Below the pieces are notes generated by a model. That model had not been told where the DNA came from. It made no database searches and saw only the letters and a program-made list of their open reading frames with translations. From Scenedesmus sp. ARA3 (lineage: Eukaryota > Chlorophyta > Chlorophyceae > Sphaeropleales > Scenedesmaceae): a stretch of 64,000 nt of DNA. Every line of letters begins with the position of its first letter. Position 1 is the first letter of the stretch. Below, in pieces: positions 22,045 to 35,800 of the stretch. The position numbers and the translations under genes were made by a program. Where the stretch lies: the NCBI GenBank assembly GCA_004335835.1, contig RWJK01001239.1, positions 1,578 through 65,577 on the forward strand. Direction: 5' to 3'.

Positions 22045-23664
22045 TTTGATCAAGGCCTGGGTCTTTGTTCCTTGTGGTTGTGTTGTTGTGTAGTGCTGCT
22101 GGGGCATTCGGACGCTGTTACGCAGGATCTGAGAGCCTTGTCATGAATTCATGGATCACATAGGCTGTATGGGCTGCAGAGCAGGTCTGGAGAGCAAATA
22201 GTTAGCCGCCTTGACGACGAACAGCAGCGGCAGCAGTGCGCAGTGTCCATGGGCTGTGCTGCTGCGCAAGCAACGCGCCCATATGCTGCTGCCTGTCGTA
22301 AAAGGCGGCCGATGTTTTGCTGTTCAAACATGGCCACATTGCCGGGTACGTGGCCTGTGACCTTGTGACATGTGTGGCCGGGGCCCCAATGGTGGTGCTG
22401 TGGGGATGATGCTGTGGGTGCAAGCGCATGTGTATTTTGCATTAGCATGCCTAGCCACTGAGTTGCATGCTTGCTCCCAGCTCAGGGGTCAGCTGCATGT
22501 AGAGATGCAATTTGTTGTGGATGTGTAGTTTGCGCGTGGGTTGTGATTATCGGTTGTGTGCCGCCGCTTTCAGCAGATCTCATACTGCCTCTCACCAAAC
22601 ACAGATACTGAAGCCAGATACGTAGGCATGCCTTGGGTAACAGGTTGCTTGGTTGTTTTTGTTGTGGTACCACCGCACCGCTGCTGCATTGTGGATATTA
22701 CAATGAATATGGGCACAGCTCAGGCTGTGTGGTGTGCAGTTGAGCTCAGCGCGTGTTTTTGATGTATGTTACAGCGCCCGCTTTGGCGTTACATCACACA
22801 AAACCTCCAGCACGAGCATCCTGCGGCTGATTTTTTCACCTTGTGCTGGACTGGCATGGCTGCAGCAGCACATGTGGAGTTCATCATGAACATATCTACG
22901 CTGTTGTGCTGTGCACGTGCCGACGACAATATTTGTACCATCACTGAGTAAATTGTGTTGCCCCTTACAGCGGTTTTGGCTGTTAGAAGGCATGGAAATG
23001 CTTGTTCGGCTAACTTCACCTGTCGGTGCCCCATGCTTCCTGCATGCTTGCATTTTGCAGTAATGAGAATTCAGAATGGGATCTGTGTGTTGCTTTTGGA
23101 CCCAGTAAAAATGTTCATAAGGCCACTCTGCAGATTTTCAAAAAAATAAACTAAATATAGGCTGTCAAAGTTGGTTCACCACCTGTGCACTCCACCACAT
23201 GTGCACATGTGCTCGCAGGCGGCAACACGGCAAACACTCAATGCCTCTGATACGGCAGGAGATTTTTAAAAAGTATAATGTTCGGACTCTTTAGTCAATG
23301 CGTGTGCAGTGACTGCAGGAACCCGCACACTCCACAGCACGTGAGCAGTTGTCGAGGCCAAGGCGGGGCGCTTTAGGGCTTGTGTGCAACCTCTTAGTTC
23401 CCGCATCCTCGACCACCTACACAATATAATTAAATATTCAACAGCTTAATAACTTAGTCCACATCAGCCTAGGTTTTCCTTCGGGGGAACCTGGCAGTTG
23501 GCTTCCAGCTCTCCAGCGCGGCAGTTTCAGGTGCGCAGACTGCCGTTGACCCTGCGTCGCAAAGCCCCTTCAATGCAAATGGCTTTCAAGCAAGCGCCGA
23601 CAAATAGATATTCGAGCAAGTGCGAATCGTTGGCATTGCCTTAGGGTTTTGCCTCGTCTCAGCA
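22045..23664. other. Intergenic region, partly AT-rich
   Basis: No exon recognised. From about 22,950 the sequence contains AT-rich stretches (for example around 23,140-23,160, 23,265-23,280 and 23,420-23,455) unlike the surrounding GC-rich DNA. It includes the 5' UTR and promoter of the beta-helix/TM gene. Confidence 0.5.
23471..23492. other. Hairpin with UUCG tetraloop
   Basis: A 9-bp stem (two G-U pairs in RNA) closes a TTCG loop in the C(UUCG)G arrangement, about 175 bp upstream of the beta-helix/TM start codon. Whether it is transcribed is unknown. Confidence 0.5.
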
Positions 23665-26600
23665 ATGGTGCCGAAATGGCAAACCACACTCCAACAAGCT
23701 AGGTCGCCGCAGACACTACGGCAATGCGCTTTTGCAGTAGCTATCTTGCTGTTTGTTACCTTGCCAACTGTCACATGTCAGGGACAGGCAGACTGCAGGC
23801 TGCTGCTGCGTGGATACAGCCACAACCCCAGCAGCTTTGACAGGAGCAACCCCAGCAAGGTCAAGCTTGGAATAGCGGTGGCATCATTGTCCTGCAACAG
23901 CTCAGATGGAGCCCCAGTAGAACTGGCTATCAACAGCACTTGGCTGCAGCAGCAATCAACAGCGTTCACTGGCGTCAACATCCTCAGTGACTCTGCCTGC
24001 AAGGCGCATGCAGCAAGGGCCGCAACACCCCTTCATGCACTGCTGTACTTCTGCAGCAGCAACCACCGCCTTACACTGGTGCAGCCTGTGGTTGAAAACC
24101 TGCGGCTGCCACGTGCTGGATCAGACGGCAACCGGCAGCAGGGTGTCCTTGCATTTGGCAGCAACGTAACTGCCAGCATAGTCAATGGGAGGTTCTCAGA
24201 CAGCTCTGCAGGCACAGTGCTGGCAGCCAGGCAGGGGGCAGTCCTGTCCATCACAGGCAGCAGTTTCATGCGGAGCAACTCCACCTGGGGAGGTGAGCAG
24301 GTGGTAAACACCGGGCATGCGTGTGCATGGCACACACACACAACAGCTAGTGTATGTGCTCGAATAAAAGAGCATATGTGCGTCCTATGCGGGCTTGCCA
24401 CCAAGGCAAGCACTGCTGACCGTGCTAGGGTTTGAAGCAGGCTACATGGTGTGTCCGACATGGATGCTTCAGGGTTGCTGTGTTTTTGACGTCGATTCCG
24501 TCTTTCTTGCAGGCGCAGTGTTCCTGGCTGGCGCTGCCAACGCATCCATCACAAACAGCCGCCTGCAGGACCTGTCTGCTGCAGAGTGGGGAGGAGCTGT
24601 ATACATCAGAGACAACAGCAGCCTCAGCATCACCAGCAGCACTGTGCAGGACAACGTGGCAAAGCACGGAGCCGGGTTGAGCTGCACCCACGACAGTACA
24701 TTAGTTGTTGCGGACTCCATGCTGCAGGGCAACAGCGCAGAAGGTGAAGGAGGAGGCATTTGCGCCACCAGAAACTGCAAGGTGCGGGTCTGCCAGCTAT
24801 TGAAAGAGGGGTGCACAGCTTGAGACGCAGGTGGGCCGACACCAACTGCAGATACGCACACAGTCAAGGGCATGGCTCTGATGCTTCACATGAATTGCAC
24901 ATCACATACAGGCGGTGTACGCTGCATTGATGCTTGTGCCAACAAGTGCACGTCACCTGCAAGTCATGTGCATGGCCTTGACACAGTTGCATTGAACTGC
25001 AGAACACACACGGCTTGACTAGCCTGACATGCTCTGCTCCTGCTCCCTATCTATCTTTGTTGGCATGCTGCTGTGAGCTGCCACCCAGTGTCTACGTCTG
25101 GGCTAGAGGGCTGCCAACTTGCAGGCAGATGCTGCTTTCTATGCACATGAGCTACACCTGCATAGACGCTTGCGATTGCATCCAAGATGTCTTTTCTGCA
25201 CCTATTCATCATGAATGTTTCTCTGCACCTATTCATCCTCCGCTGCTGCTACTGCTGCTGCTGCTGCTGCTGCTGCTGTGTTGCAACGTCATCAGGTAAA
25301 GATCAGCAGCTGCACGCTCAGCAGCAGCAGCTCAAGCTATGGAGGTGCTGTAGCAGCGTGGAACAATGCATCTGTGACTATCCATAACAGCAGCATTCAG
25401 TCAAACAGCGCTTCAAAGCAAGGTGGTGGCCTGTGTTTTGGAGGGAACAGCGTGGGCAGCTTGACACATCTGACGCTGGTCAACAACAGCGCTAAATCAG
25501 AGGGAGGAGGCTTGGCGGTGGTCGGCACTGCAAAGGTGTGTGGTTTATGTTGCGGCCTGTGGATCGGTACATGCTTGGTAAGTGGTTTGCGCGCTCTGGA
25601 CTTGAGGAAACGCTTGCGGCTTGCGTTACATCTGTGCACGTGACCGCACACACGCCCAAAAGCAGAGTGTAAGCAATTCTGGTTGTACTGTCTGCACTGC
25701 TGATAGAGGCAAGGAGATGCAGCGCCAGCTTTGTCTGCTTTCATTGTGCCAAGTTCCAGCAGCCTATAGTCCAGTTACAGTGACGAGCAGGTAGAGATGG
25801 CATGGTAGTGCTTGTGGCAGGGCTGAAGAAAACGCTGACAGGTGTTGGTATGACTGCCGGAACCTGCAGGTCGATGCAGCAAGTGTCCTGGTTGAGGCAA
25901 ACCGTGCAGAGTTTGGTGGAGGCATCTGCAGCAGAGACACAGCTCAGCTGAGGCTCAGCAGCTGCAGGGTCCGCTCGAACAATGCCACAGGCAACGGAGG
26001 CGGAGCACTTGTGACAAACAAAGCTTACATGCACGTGGACCGGTGGACAGTGATAACAGGCAATAATGCCACACAGTATGGCGGTGGGGTGCGGGCTGTC
26101 AGCAGTGGATTTGATGCCAATGCAGTGCTGGCGATTGCATCTAACAACACAGCTCGCTATGATGCTGACACATCCGTTACAGTGTCCCGTCTTGCATTGA
26201 TGGGTGAATCATCCCTCGCCTGGTTTGTGAGTAAGCCAGGCACGCTTGAGGGTGTCCTGCCTGTGACAATGAGAGTGTCTGGTCATTACGGCCTTCCATG
26301 CCAAGGCATTGCAGTCACTGCTGCCTTAGAAGGCTTGTACACATTAGACAGCAGCATATCAGACAAGCATGGCATGGCTTACATGCAGCTACGTGTGCAG
26401 CAGCCGCCAGGGCAATACAACGTCACGTTCAAACTCGCCGACTACACTGATATTCCTCCAGCACAACTCAGCCTTCGCATCCGCCCCTGCATAAGGGGCG
26501 AGGTTGCGCCTACTCCAGAGACCTGCCAGGTGTGCCTGCCAGGCTCCTACAGCCTTGACCCAAAGCAGAAGACCTGCGAGGCCTGCCCACCAGCAGGAGC

Positions 26601-28628
26601 AGAATGCCCTGGTGGGGCTGCCATCCTGCCGCTGCCCGTCTGGTGGCACAGCGCAGCAGACTCGGCAAAGATGCACAGGTGGGGTATGACAGCAGACAAG
26701 GCCATCTTTCTGTGACACTTCAAGCCTATGCATGCACTTGCTGCCAGCATGCTGTATCCAGGCATAGTGTGCTGCGAGGCAGCACAACACAATGTGCATG
26801 CATGGTGAGCGGTGCATACGCTTTCTGCAAGTATCCACAAAAGCTGAATCTGCCCAGCACAGACATGCTTGCACATAACGTGTTATGTGTGTGGGTACAT
26901 GCATTCAAGAAGCAACAATCAGCAGGTGTAAGCGACGTGCTGAGTACAGCAGCATGGGTCACAGTTGGGTCGTATGATCAAGCGTGTTGGCTTTCACGTG
27001 GCGTCACACCTCCCGAATTTGATGCCGCTGCGTAAACCAAACCAGTGCTGCTGCCGCCACCATTGCTGCTATGCAGGTGCCCCAATGCAGAGGCGTGCCA
27101 TGGTGATAGAGCAGCACTGCAGGCATGCAGTGATGATGCTGGGTGCAGGAGCAACAGCAGCTACCACGACCTGCAGTGTGCTGCTGCATACAATGGTAAT
27201 GTGTGCGGCAAGTGTGCTGCCGGTTATGGGTCCACAAAGCCATTCCACTGCAGGGTTTGCATGAAGTCGGCTGTCATCATTGCATCGTATGTTGTGTCGG
27301 CTTTTTTGCTACTAGGATGCATCAAGCTCTTGTTGCATTTCACTATTGCCGATACGTCGGCTGTGCAGCAGAGCGAGCAGCAGCCACCAGCGGAGTTGAT
27401 CCGCTGCTTGGTGTTGTATGGGCAGCGCATGCTGATTGTGGCTTCGCTCAGCATCGACTGGCCAGCATCTATTGCGTACCCGCTGCGTGTGCTTGCATGG
27501 GTATGGTCCAGCTCCACTGCTGAGACACTGAGTGCAGACTGCATTCTGCCAGCTGGCAGCAGACTGCCTTTGGCTGCACAGCGGCTCGTGTTCTACCTCA
27601 GCATGCCATTTGCTGTGCTGCTGGTGCTGCTGCTGTTGGAGGTCATTCTGCACACAAAGCGTATTGGAGCTACCCTACAGCTACTGCCTCGCCTAGGCAG
27701 CAGCACCATGATTGTGCTGTTCTTCTTTCTGCCTTCATTGCTGCACATGTTGTTTGGGCTGTTTGCGTGCATTCCTTTGGACCAGCCAGCTGCGTGGCCA
27801 TATGCAGCAAATGCGGTTGGCTCGTTTTGGGTGTACGACACCAACAGTGTCTGCTTTGGCACAGCTTGGCACAGGGGTTTGGCGTTTGGGCTAGGCATAC
27901 CACTGGTTGCGCTGCTGTGCATAGGCCTGCCAGTGGTGATAGTCTACGTCACTGTCTCAAACAAAACTCGCCTGGACGAGGCGGGTTTCAGGCGCAGCTG
28001 GGGTTTTTTGACGCAGTCGTATCGTCCGAGGTTCTGCTGGTGGGAGGCAGCTGAGGTGTTGGAGACAGCTCTGATGGTTGCCATCAGTGAGTTTGGTGTG
28101 AATGTGGGCGCATTCTATCAGGCCGTGCTGATGGTGGCTGCGCTGCTGCTGATATCACACCTACGGTTGGGGTGCCATCCGTACCTGCACCAGCAAACAG
28201 GCAGGGCAATGGTACAAAGCACTCACTGCCTGTTGCTCACCACCCTTTTTGGCCAGACATTCCTGTCGTATGGTCCTGTCACGCCCGGTGCTGCGTATGG
28301 GCTGGCTATGGGTGCAATCCTGCTGGCATTGAACCTGGTTTTTGTGTGCAGCATGCTGTGGCAGCTGCTGAGGCTGATTGACTGGCCAGCGCTGGGTGCA
28401 GCAGTCGGCAAGAGCACCCACGCATTATGCAGGCATGTACAGCTCATGGGGGTGAGCATGCACCGCGCCAGGATGCGCCCCCGCTTTCACAGTAGCACTG
28501 CACCTGCATCTGCAAGCGCTGGCAACGCGGGCCATAGATCAGACGTGCCAGCTGCATTTCCTGCAGAACCGCCAATGGGCACGCAGATGGCCTGCATGCA
28601 GCTGTCTAAAGATGCAAGTGCAGCATGA
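23665..28628 (+). CDS. Secreted beta-helix-repeat protein with C-terminal multi-TM domain
   Basis: Five exons, 23665-24292, 24513-24781, 25296-25535, 25870-26678 and 27077-28628, give 1165 aa in phase. The ATG at 23665 is chosen because the next residues form a signal peptide (hydrophobic core about 21-36, then TVTCQ). Residues to about 500 contain repeated GGA/GGG-bearing units (WGGAVYI, YGGAVAA, GGGLCF, FGGGIC), the pattern of polymorphic-outer-membrane-protein/right-handed parallel beta-helix repeats, with many N-X-S/T sites. A Cys-rich segment (CQVCLPGSYSLD, CEACPP, later CGKCAAGYG) follows, as in GCC2/GCC3-type modules. From about 715 to 1075 there are seven or eight hydrophobic helices, then a Ser/Ala-rich cytoplasmic tail. 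Proteins of this layout are found in chlorophyte genomes as surface proteins of unknown role. A full inverted paralogue follows. Confidence 0.8.
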
Positions 28629-29867
28629 GGTGAGATCAGCATGCTAGAGCGGCTGTGCCAGTGAATAAACGGCAGGGGCCTGTGACTCAGGCTGGCTAGC
28701 AGGCCCGCGCTAGGGTATCTTCGGCAGGATTGCTGTGAATGTGTCTGTTGAAGTCCAACAATGTGGGTCTGTTGAAGTGCTGCGCATGCTGCATGCACCA
28801 CTTGTGAACCACTAGCAGTTTGCTGCTGGTGGCTCTGCATATGCACGTGATGTCAATGCTGGGCTGGGATCTACAGGGTGACACAAACTGAACTTGTTTG
28901 CATATCATCCCTGCAAGTTCATCCCAAATGCCATCACTTGTACCATACAGGGCAGTGCAGATGATGCTGCGATCCCTGGTGATAATCCAACCCACAGTCG
29001 CCCCGCTAATCATGATTGACACATCTGCTGGCTGTGTTGTGTTGATTTTCTGAACCGAATTCTGGGATGGGTTTTTGGTGTTTGTATGCTGGATGCTATG
29101 CTGATTGCTGACTGTCTCGTTCGAGCTTTCATCTGAGTGCTTGCGCGCATGGCGAGCTGTGCTCCCACGTTTATGTTCTTCCGAAGTGAGGCTAATGGCG
29201 GGGAAGTTGCTGTGGCCCAAACAGTTACATGGTGATGATGCAATGTTTGCACTGGCCAGGAGGGACATGCTTTGCACCCCTTTCTGAGTGTGTGGGTGCG
29301 AGATTAAAGGTGCTAGATTGCATGTGCAGCACATCATCATCAAAGGTTGCAAAAATCGGCGGCACAACAATCGCGCTGTATCTTGTGCCGGGTTTGCGGC
29401 TCCAGCTTTAGAATCCATGTGTAACTTGATGCAGACCATCAGTCTTACAGAAGCTGAAGGTTCAGACTGCCAGAGGCATTGCCATCGTCACCAGCACCAG
29501 TCCTGACTGCAAGATGAGCGCCATAGCATGCTGCCAGTCATACTCATGTATGGTTGAATATCAACAGAGACCGTGTTGCAGGTGCAGAACCAGCATTAGA
29601 GCCCCAACGCAGCATGCAATTACGGCAGCATCAAGTGTCACCTACATTCCTTTATGCACTGCCATATCAGCGCAGCAGTGCAGCCTTGCACCTGGGCAGC
29701 ACCATGTGATATACAGCCCAATTACCTTACAGCATCCCGGCCACAACCCTGGCTGCCCTCCAGTGCACTGCCAGCAGCCTGCTGCACACTCTCTGCCTTT
29801 ATTCACTAGCACAGCCTCTCTGGTCCTAGGGCTGCTCAGCTCGTTTCATGAAGAACATTGCATGCGT
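28629..29867. other. Convergent region between the paralogue pair
   Basis: No exon recognised. AATAAA occurs at about 28662, 30 bp past the intact gene's stop, and TGTAA near 29419. TTACA at 29727-29731 gives TGTAA on the minus strand about 140 bp past the other gene's stop. Confidence 0.5.
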
Positions 29868-32800
29868 TCAGAAAATGCCAGTCATCTGCGTGTCTTTTGG
29901 TGGAGGGGACACCACTGCGGTGCCAGCTGGCACACCTGATCCCTCCGCTGCATTGCCGGCACTTGTAGCTGCAGCTGCATTGCGGCGGGACAGGCACATT
30001 GTGACGTGGCGCGTGCGCAAACTCACGTGATGCACGCCCCTGTGCAATGTGTGGGTGCTCTTGCCAACGGCTGCACGCAGCGCTGGCCAGTCGATGAGCC
30101 TCAGCAGCTGCCATAGCACACTGCACACAAAAAACAAGTTCACAGCCAGCAGGATGCCACCCATAGCCAGCCCATACGTTGCTGTAGGCGTGACAGGACC
30201 ATACTGCTGGAATGATAGGCCAGCAGAAACTGTGAGCAGCAGACAGTACGTGCTCTGCACCATTGCCCTGCCTGTCTGCCTATGCACGTGCGGTCTGTAC
30301 CCCAAACGCAGGTTTGAGATGAGCATCAGCGCAGCCATCATCAGCATGGTTTGATAGAAGATACCCACACTCACACCAAATTCGCCGATAGCAACCAACG
30401 CAGCTGTTTCCATCACCTCTACTGCCTCCCACCAGCAGAACTTCGGGCGATATGACTGCGTGAGGAAACCCCAGCTGCGCCTGAAACCTGCATCATCTAG
30501 GCGAGTCCTGTTGGACACAGTGACGTAGACTATCACCACTGGAAGGCCTACGCACAGCAGTGCAACCAGTGGCATGCCTAGCCCAAAAGCCAAACCCCTG
30601 TGCCAAGCTGTGCCAAAGCAGACAATGTGGGTGTCATACGCCCAGAACGCGCCAACTGCATTAGCCTCGTACGGCCACGCTGCAGGCTGATCCAATGGTA
30701 TGCATGCAAAAAGCCCAAACAACGTGCGCAGCAGCGACGGCAGAAAGAAGAACAGCACAACCATGGCGCTGCTGCTCAGGCGCAGCAACAGCTTGACGGC
30801 AGTGTTAGGCCGCCTGCTGAGCACACCACACTCCGCATGCAGCACAATTTCCAACAGCAACAGCACAAACAGCATAGCAAATGGCATGCTGAGGTAAAAC
30901 ATAAATCTTTGTGCAGCTAGGGGCATTCTGCTGTTGGTTGGCAGTACACAATCTGCACTAAGCGTCTCAGGGGAGGAGATTGACCACACCCACGCCAGCG
31001 CACGCAACGGGTACGCAATGGACGCCGGCCAGTTAATGGTGAGCGAACCAACAATCAGCATGCGCTGCCCATACAGCACCAAGCAGCGCAGCAGCTCTGC
31101 TGCTGGTGAGTGCTGCCCTTGCTGCACAGCCGATGTATCCAAAAGTGTGAAATGCAACAACAGCTTGATGCACCCCAGAAGGAAAAACGCCGTCCCAGCA
31201 TAAGATGCGATGATGGTAGCAGGCTTCATGCACACTTTGCAATGAAATGGCTTGGTAGCCCCGTAACCAGCAGCTCAGTTGCCACACACATTACCTGTGT
31301 ATGTAGCAGCACACTGCAGGGCATGGTAGTTGCTGGTATTGCTCCTGCACCTAGCATCGTCACTGCAGGCGCGCAGTGCCGCTCGATCACTCTGACACCT
31401 CTCTGCATAGGGACACCTGCACAGCAGCAGTAGTGGCGGCGCAGCAGCAACACCGACTTGAGTTGCACAGCACTCAACATACCGTAAGATTTGTTGAAAA
31501 CCAAATACGACAGAGCAGAAACAGCGAGCTTAACTGAAAGGCTGCTGTGATGTTGAGCATGCATTGTATGATTGCTTCAAGCTACGCCTGTAGTGTGCAT
31601 CCAAAACTCCGCTGAGCAGACCTAGGGCTGCTGCCAGAAAACAGAGTGAATGTGCGTCTTTGCTCAACATGCCATGCATGCATATGCAGCATGCTGTCTT
31701 GCAGCAATGTGTGCCCTGTTGCCTGACAGCATGCACGTTCTTATGCTTGCCAAGTTGAGGTCTAGCACTGGCCTATGGCTGCTGTCGCGCCTCACATGTG
31801 CATCTGTGCCGAGTCTGCTGCGCTGTGCCACCAGCCGGGCAGCGGCAGGATGGCAGCACCACCAGGGCATTCTGCTCCTGCTGGAGGGCAGGGCTGGCAG
31901 GTCTGCTGGCTGACCTGTACCTGGGGTCAAGGCTGTAAAGGCCTGGCAGGCACACCTGGCACGTGCCTGGAGTAGGCGCAACCTCACCCCTTGCGCAAGG
32001 GCGGATCTTGAGGCTGATTACTGCTGCTGGAATCTCAAGATAGTCGGCTAACCTAAACGTGATGTTATACTGCCCTGGCGGCTGCTGCACACGCAGCAGC
32101 ATCCGAGCCAAGCCTTCCTTATCTGATACGCTGGTCCCTGATAAAGTCATGCCATCAAGGGCGGCAGTGACGGCAACGCCCTCACATGGCAGACCAAAGT
32201 GACCAGATGCTTTCAACACCACGGGCAAGCTACCCTCTGCATCAGGCCTGTTACCAAACCAGTCAACGTGCACACTACCTACCACTTCAAGATATGTTAC
32301 GAGAACAGAGACATCAGTATCATACAATGCCCTGTTGTAGAATGCGGCTGCCAGCACCGCAGTCGCGTTGATTCTGTTGCTGAGAGCACGCACTCCACCG
32401 CCAAAACGCACCGCGACATTGCTTGTTATGACATCGCTTGTTTTGACTGAGTTGTCAGATTTTACATAAACAACAGACTGCTTCTGCAGGAATGCTCCAC
32501 CCCCGCTGTCTGAGGCTTTATTGTGGTGCACCGTGTAGTTGCGGAGGCTCAAATCAACCGTGCCACTGATGCTGATGCCCCCACCAAACTAGGCGCTATT
32601 GGCCTCAACACGGACATGTGCTGCAAAGACCTGGGCAGCGCAGGAGACAAGACAATAACAACTGTTGGTGGCCCCGTCAATACCTTTAGTGAGCCGGATG
32701 ACGCGGGTTCTCTGCAAGCACTCACAAATGTTCATACTGTTGATACCGGCATCTAGAGGTACCGCCATTTACACAGGACTGTTGCAGCGCGGTGTTATGG

Positions 32801-35800
32801 AAATAAGGCACAGCAACTGCGGCTGATCACCTGCCTGCAGCAGCGGAGGTGAGACAGGGGATTTACAATGCCTGGACTGCCAGTGTGCAAAGCAAGCCCA
32901 AACACTCGAATGAGTGGCAGAGCAAGTGTGTCCATGGCTGCTGGTGCGCTTGAATTGCTTCTTAAACATGTATCACATGACTGGTCACAGCGCACACCTT
33001 TGCAGATCCCGTTGCCGCCAAGCCCCCTCCGACTGTTCCAGCACTGTTGTTGGCCAGCAGCACTTGTGTCAGGTTGCTCCTGCTGTTGTCAATAAAGTGC
33101 AGGCCACCGCCCATTGCCGATGCTCTGTTCAGCTTGATGCTGCTGTGTTGGATAGCCACATATGCATTGCCTGAAGCTGCTACGGCTCCTCCCCAGGCTG
33201 AGCTGCTTTTGCTGAGAGTGCAGTTGCGCAACAGCACCTGGATTTGATGAAGGCAGCACCAGCAAGGGAGTAACAGGCAAGGGTCAGCGCTGATATGCTC
33301 ACCTGCATCCTGCGCAGGTGCAGCATTGCACATGCATGCAGAACGATGCATGCACTCCTTGACACGTGCACTCGCGCTACGTTAGCAGCCAGTGGAGTGC
33401 ACGTTTGGCAAGCGCTTGCCATCGACCTGGCATTGTATTCCAGCAAGGACTGCAACGCTCCCAGGCAACGTGCATGCAATTGCTCAGGCTATTGATGATG
33501 CTGAACAAAAATTCTCGCTGTTCCTTCTGACGTCTCTGACCATGGTGAGTCAATCGTTGATGTTTCCACCCCTATGAGCCTCCCGTTGGCTCCTGATATA
33601 GGTTCCCACTCCCTGGTTCAGTGGAGTACGTAACATAATGTAACATAACGCGCAACAGTGTTAGAAGGCACAGCAGGAAGGGAGCACAGTTGGCTAGACA
33701 TGGCTAATGTGTGTTTCACATATAAAGCGCACAACATCAGCGCCATTTATCATGCAACGCTTGGATGTGATACTACTGGCTGCCGACTCGCAGCAGGTGT
33801 CAGCCCACCTGTGAGTACGCCCGTGCTGACAGCACGCCCCCAAGGGAGGCAGCTGTGTTGTCATCCAGCAGGCATCCATACAGAGTTGCTCTACTTGACT
33901 CATCCGTCAACAGCACGCCTCCTGCTGTTGCTTTGTTGCTGGCAAAGCTGCTGCCATTCACTTCAAGGCTGCCGCTGCCAAAGGTGTAGAGCACTCCCCC
34001 TGTTCGGGCCTGGCTGCTGAAAAATTTGCTGTGGGTGACTAGCACCTGCGTATCAGCAGCAGCAAAAACAACAATTAATGTAACAAGTGCTTGTGGGATG
34101 ACTAGGATGCGATTCAGTGGTAGGATGTCTACTGCTGGATTGGTTCAACCGGGCGGTCCTTTGGGAAGCAGTGCTGCTGCACTCTCCTGTTCTCATCTTG
34201 AACCACGATGCAGCTACTGCACAATCCAATGCTAGCGGTGCTCTAGCACGTTGCTGTGGCTGGAAGTAGCGCGTTGCTGCATGGTGTCTGCACATCGTCC
34301 AAACAGGTTGGCCGCAGATGTTCTACAAAGCCAGTAGCTGCTGACTGCATTTTTGCCACAGCAACTGCACACCTTGCTTCTGACTCCACAAGTGACAGCC
34401 GACCCAAATTGTGCGATGTTGTTGCTGAATGAGCAGTGCGACACATTCAGCCTGGCAGCGCCAAAGACGGTGAAGGTGCCGTAATTGCCTGCGCGGTTGC
34501 TGTGGAATGTGCAGCCAGCAGCTTTAACCTGCAACACATCAAAGTGAATGCAGCATGTGCAGGTCAGGTCTTAGAAAACCACAGCAGTCAGGGCTGGGTA
34601 ACAACACATGCTTGCAGTAACACAAATGTACCAGCGCTGGTGCTAGCACGCACGCATTTTGTATGTGTGCGCTGCCATCACAGCATGTTGCCTGGTAACG
34701 TTTGTTTCCACTGGCATGGCTGCAGCACCCAGCGCGCTTATCGCCCTGCTTTCTCTGCAATGCCTGACTCATCTATATGCCTGACTAGCTAGTGAACTTG
34801 TGAGGTTGCATATGCAGCCCACCACCCCAACCTAGGGCTGTCAGCATCAGCACAATGTGACGCAACTACAGAGCTGCATCGGGTCCCTCACTGCGTGCTG
34901 TGTCTCCTGCTGCTGTCGCACCTGTGCGTTGTCACCCATAAAAACAGCACCATCGCCAGAGGCGATGTTTTTTTGCAGGAGAACCCTGTCCAGCTTTAGC
35001 TTTGAGTTCTGTATCATCCCAACAGCAGCCCCATTTGGTGAGGCACTAGTGGTGAAGTTGGTGTCCCTGCAGCCACAGCAGGCGCTGCCATAGTTGAACT
35101 ATGACTTCAGCCTGGTGTGCTATGAAGAATGGATTACATGAAAGCACTGCACATGCTTGAGTGAACATGCCTCCACTGCCTGAGTATGTTAATTTCCTCA
35201 GCAGCTATACCACCTGTCTCTACTTTCTCTCTCTGTCGCTTTCGCACTCGCTGTCTTCCACAAGCGCAAGCATGATGGCCGTGCAAGTTCAAAAGGCACA
35301 CGATCATGCTGATGTAGTTCAGGCTGTGGCGCAAGTTGCCAGCAGCAAGTTGGTCTGGCTGTACAGATAGAAGCAGCTCCTATAACTTTATAGTCCTGCC
35401 AACCTTTGAACTGGCAGCCACACTGCTGCAGACTGCTGCAAAGCAGCCCGCACCTGACAGCAGCATAGCTGAAGTCAATCAGGAACACAGCACCACTAAA
35501 TGTGCCAGCCTTGTTCGAAATGAAGCTACAGTTGTTCAGGGCTACCTGCACACGCAGCAAACAATGCCAAGGTGTGTGCCTGGTTGTCAGTGAATTGAAA
35601 ACAATGATGCTCATCAGATGGGCAACAGGCAAATCAATTGCTAAGGCCCTTGCTACAGGTTTTTGACGGCGAGCAGCTTATCACCAGCATGTGATCGGGG
35701 TGCTCTGCACTTGCATTGTTGTAAGTGTGCAACTGCATTCACGCCCTGTTGCAGTACAGCTTCTTGGAAGCCATGGCATGCTGACAGTTCAGCTACACAA

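Noticed and set aside
23620..23664. Starting the beta-helix gene at a GTG at 23620
   Set aside because: Eukaryotic initiation prefers ATG; the ATG at 23665 directly precedes a good signal peptide and aligns with the paralogue's start.
32589..32591. In-frame TAG read as a sense codon (variant genetic code)
   Set aside because: Other genes in the window use TAG and TGA as normal stops, and this gene also has frameshifts and a lost donor, so loss of function explains it better.
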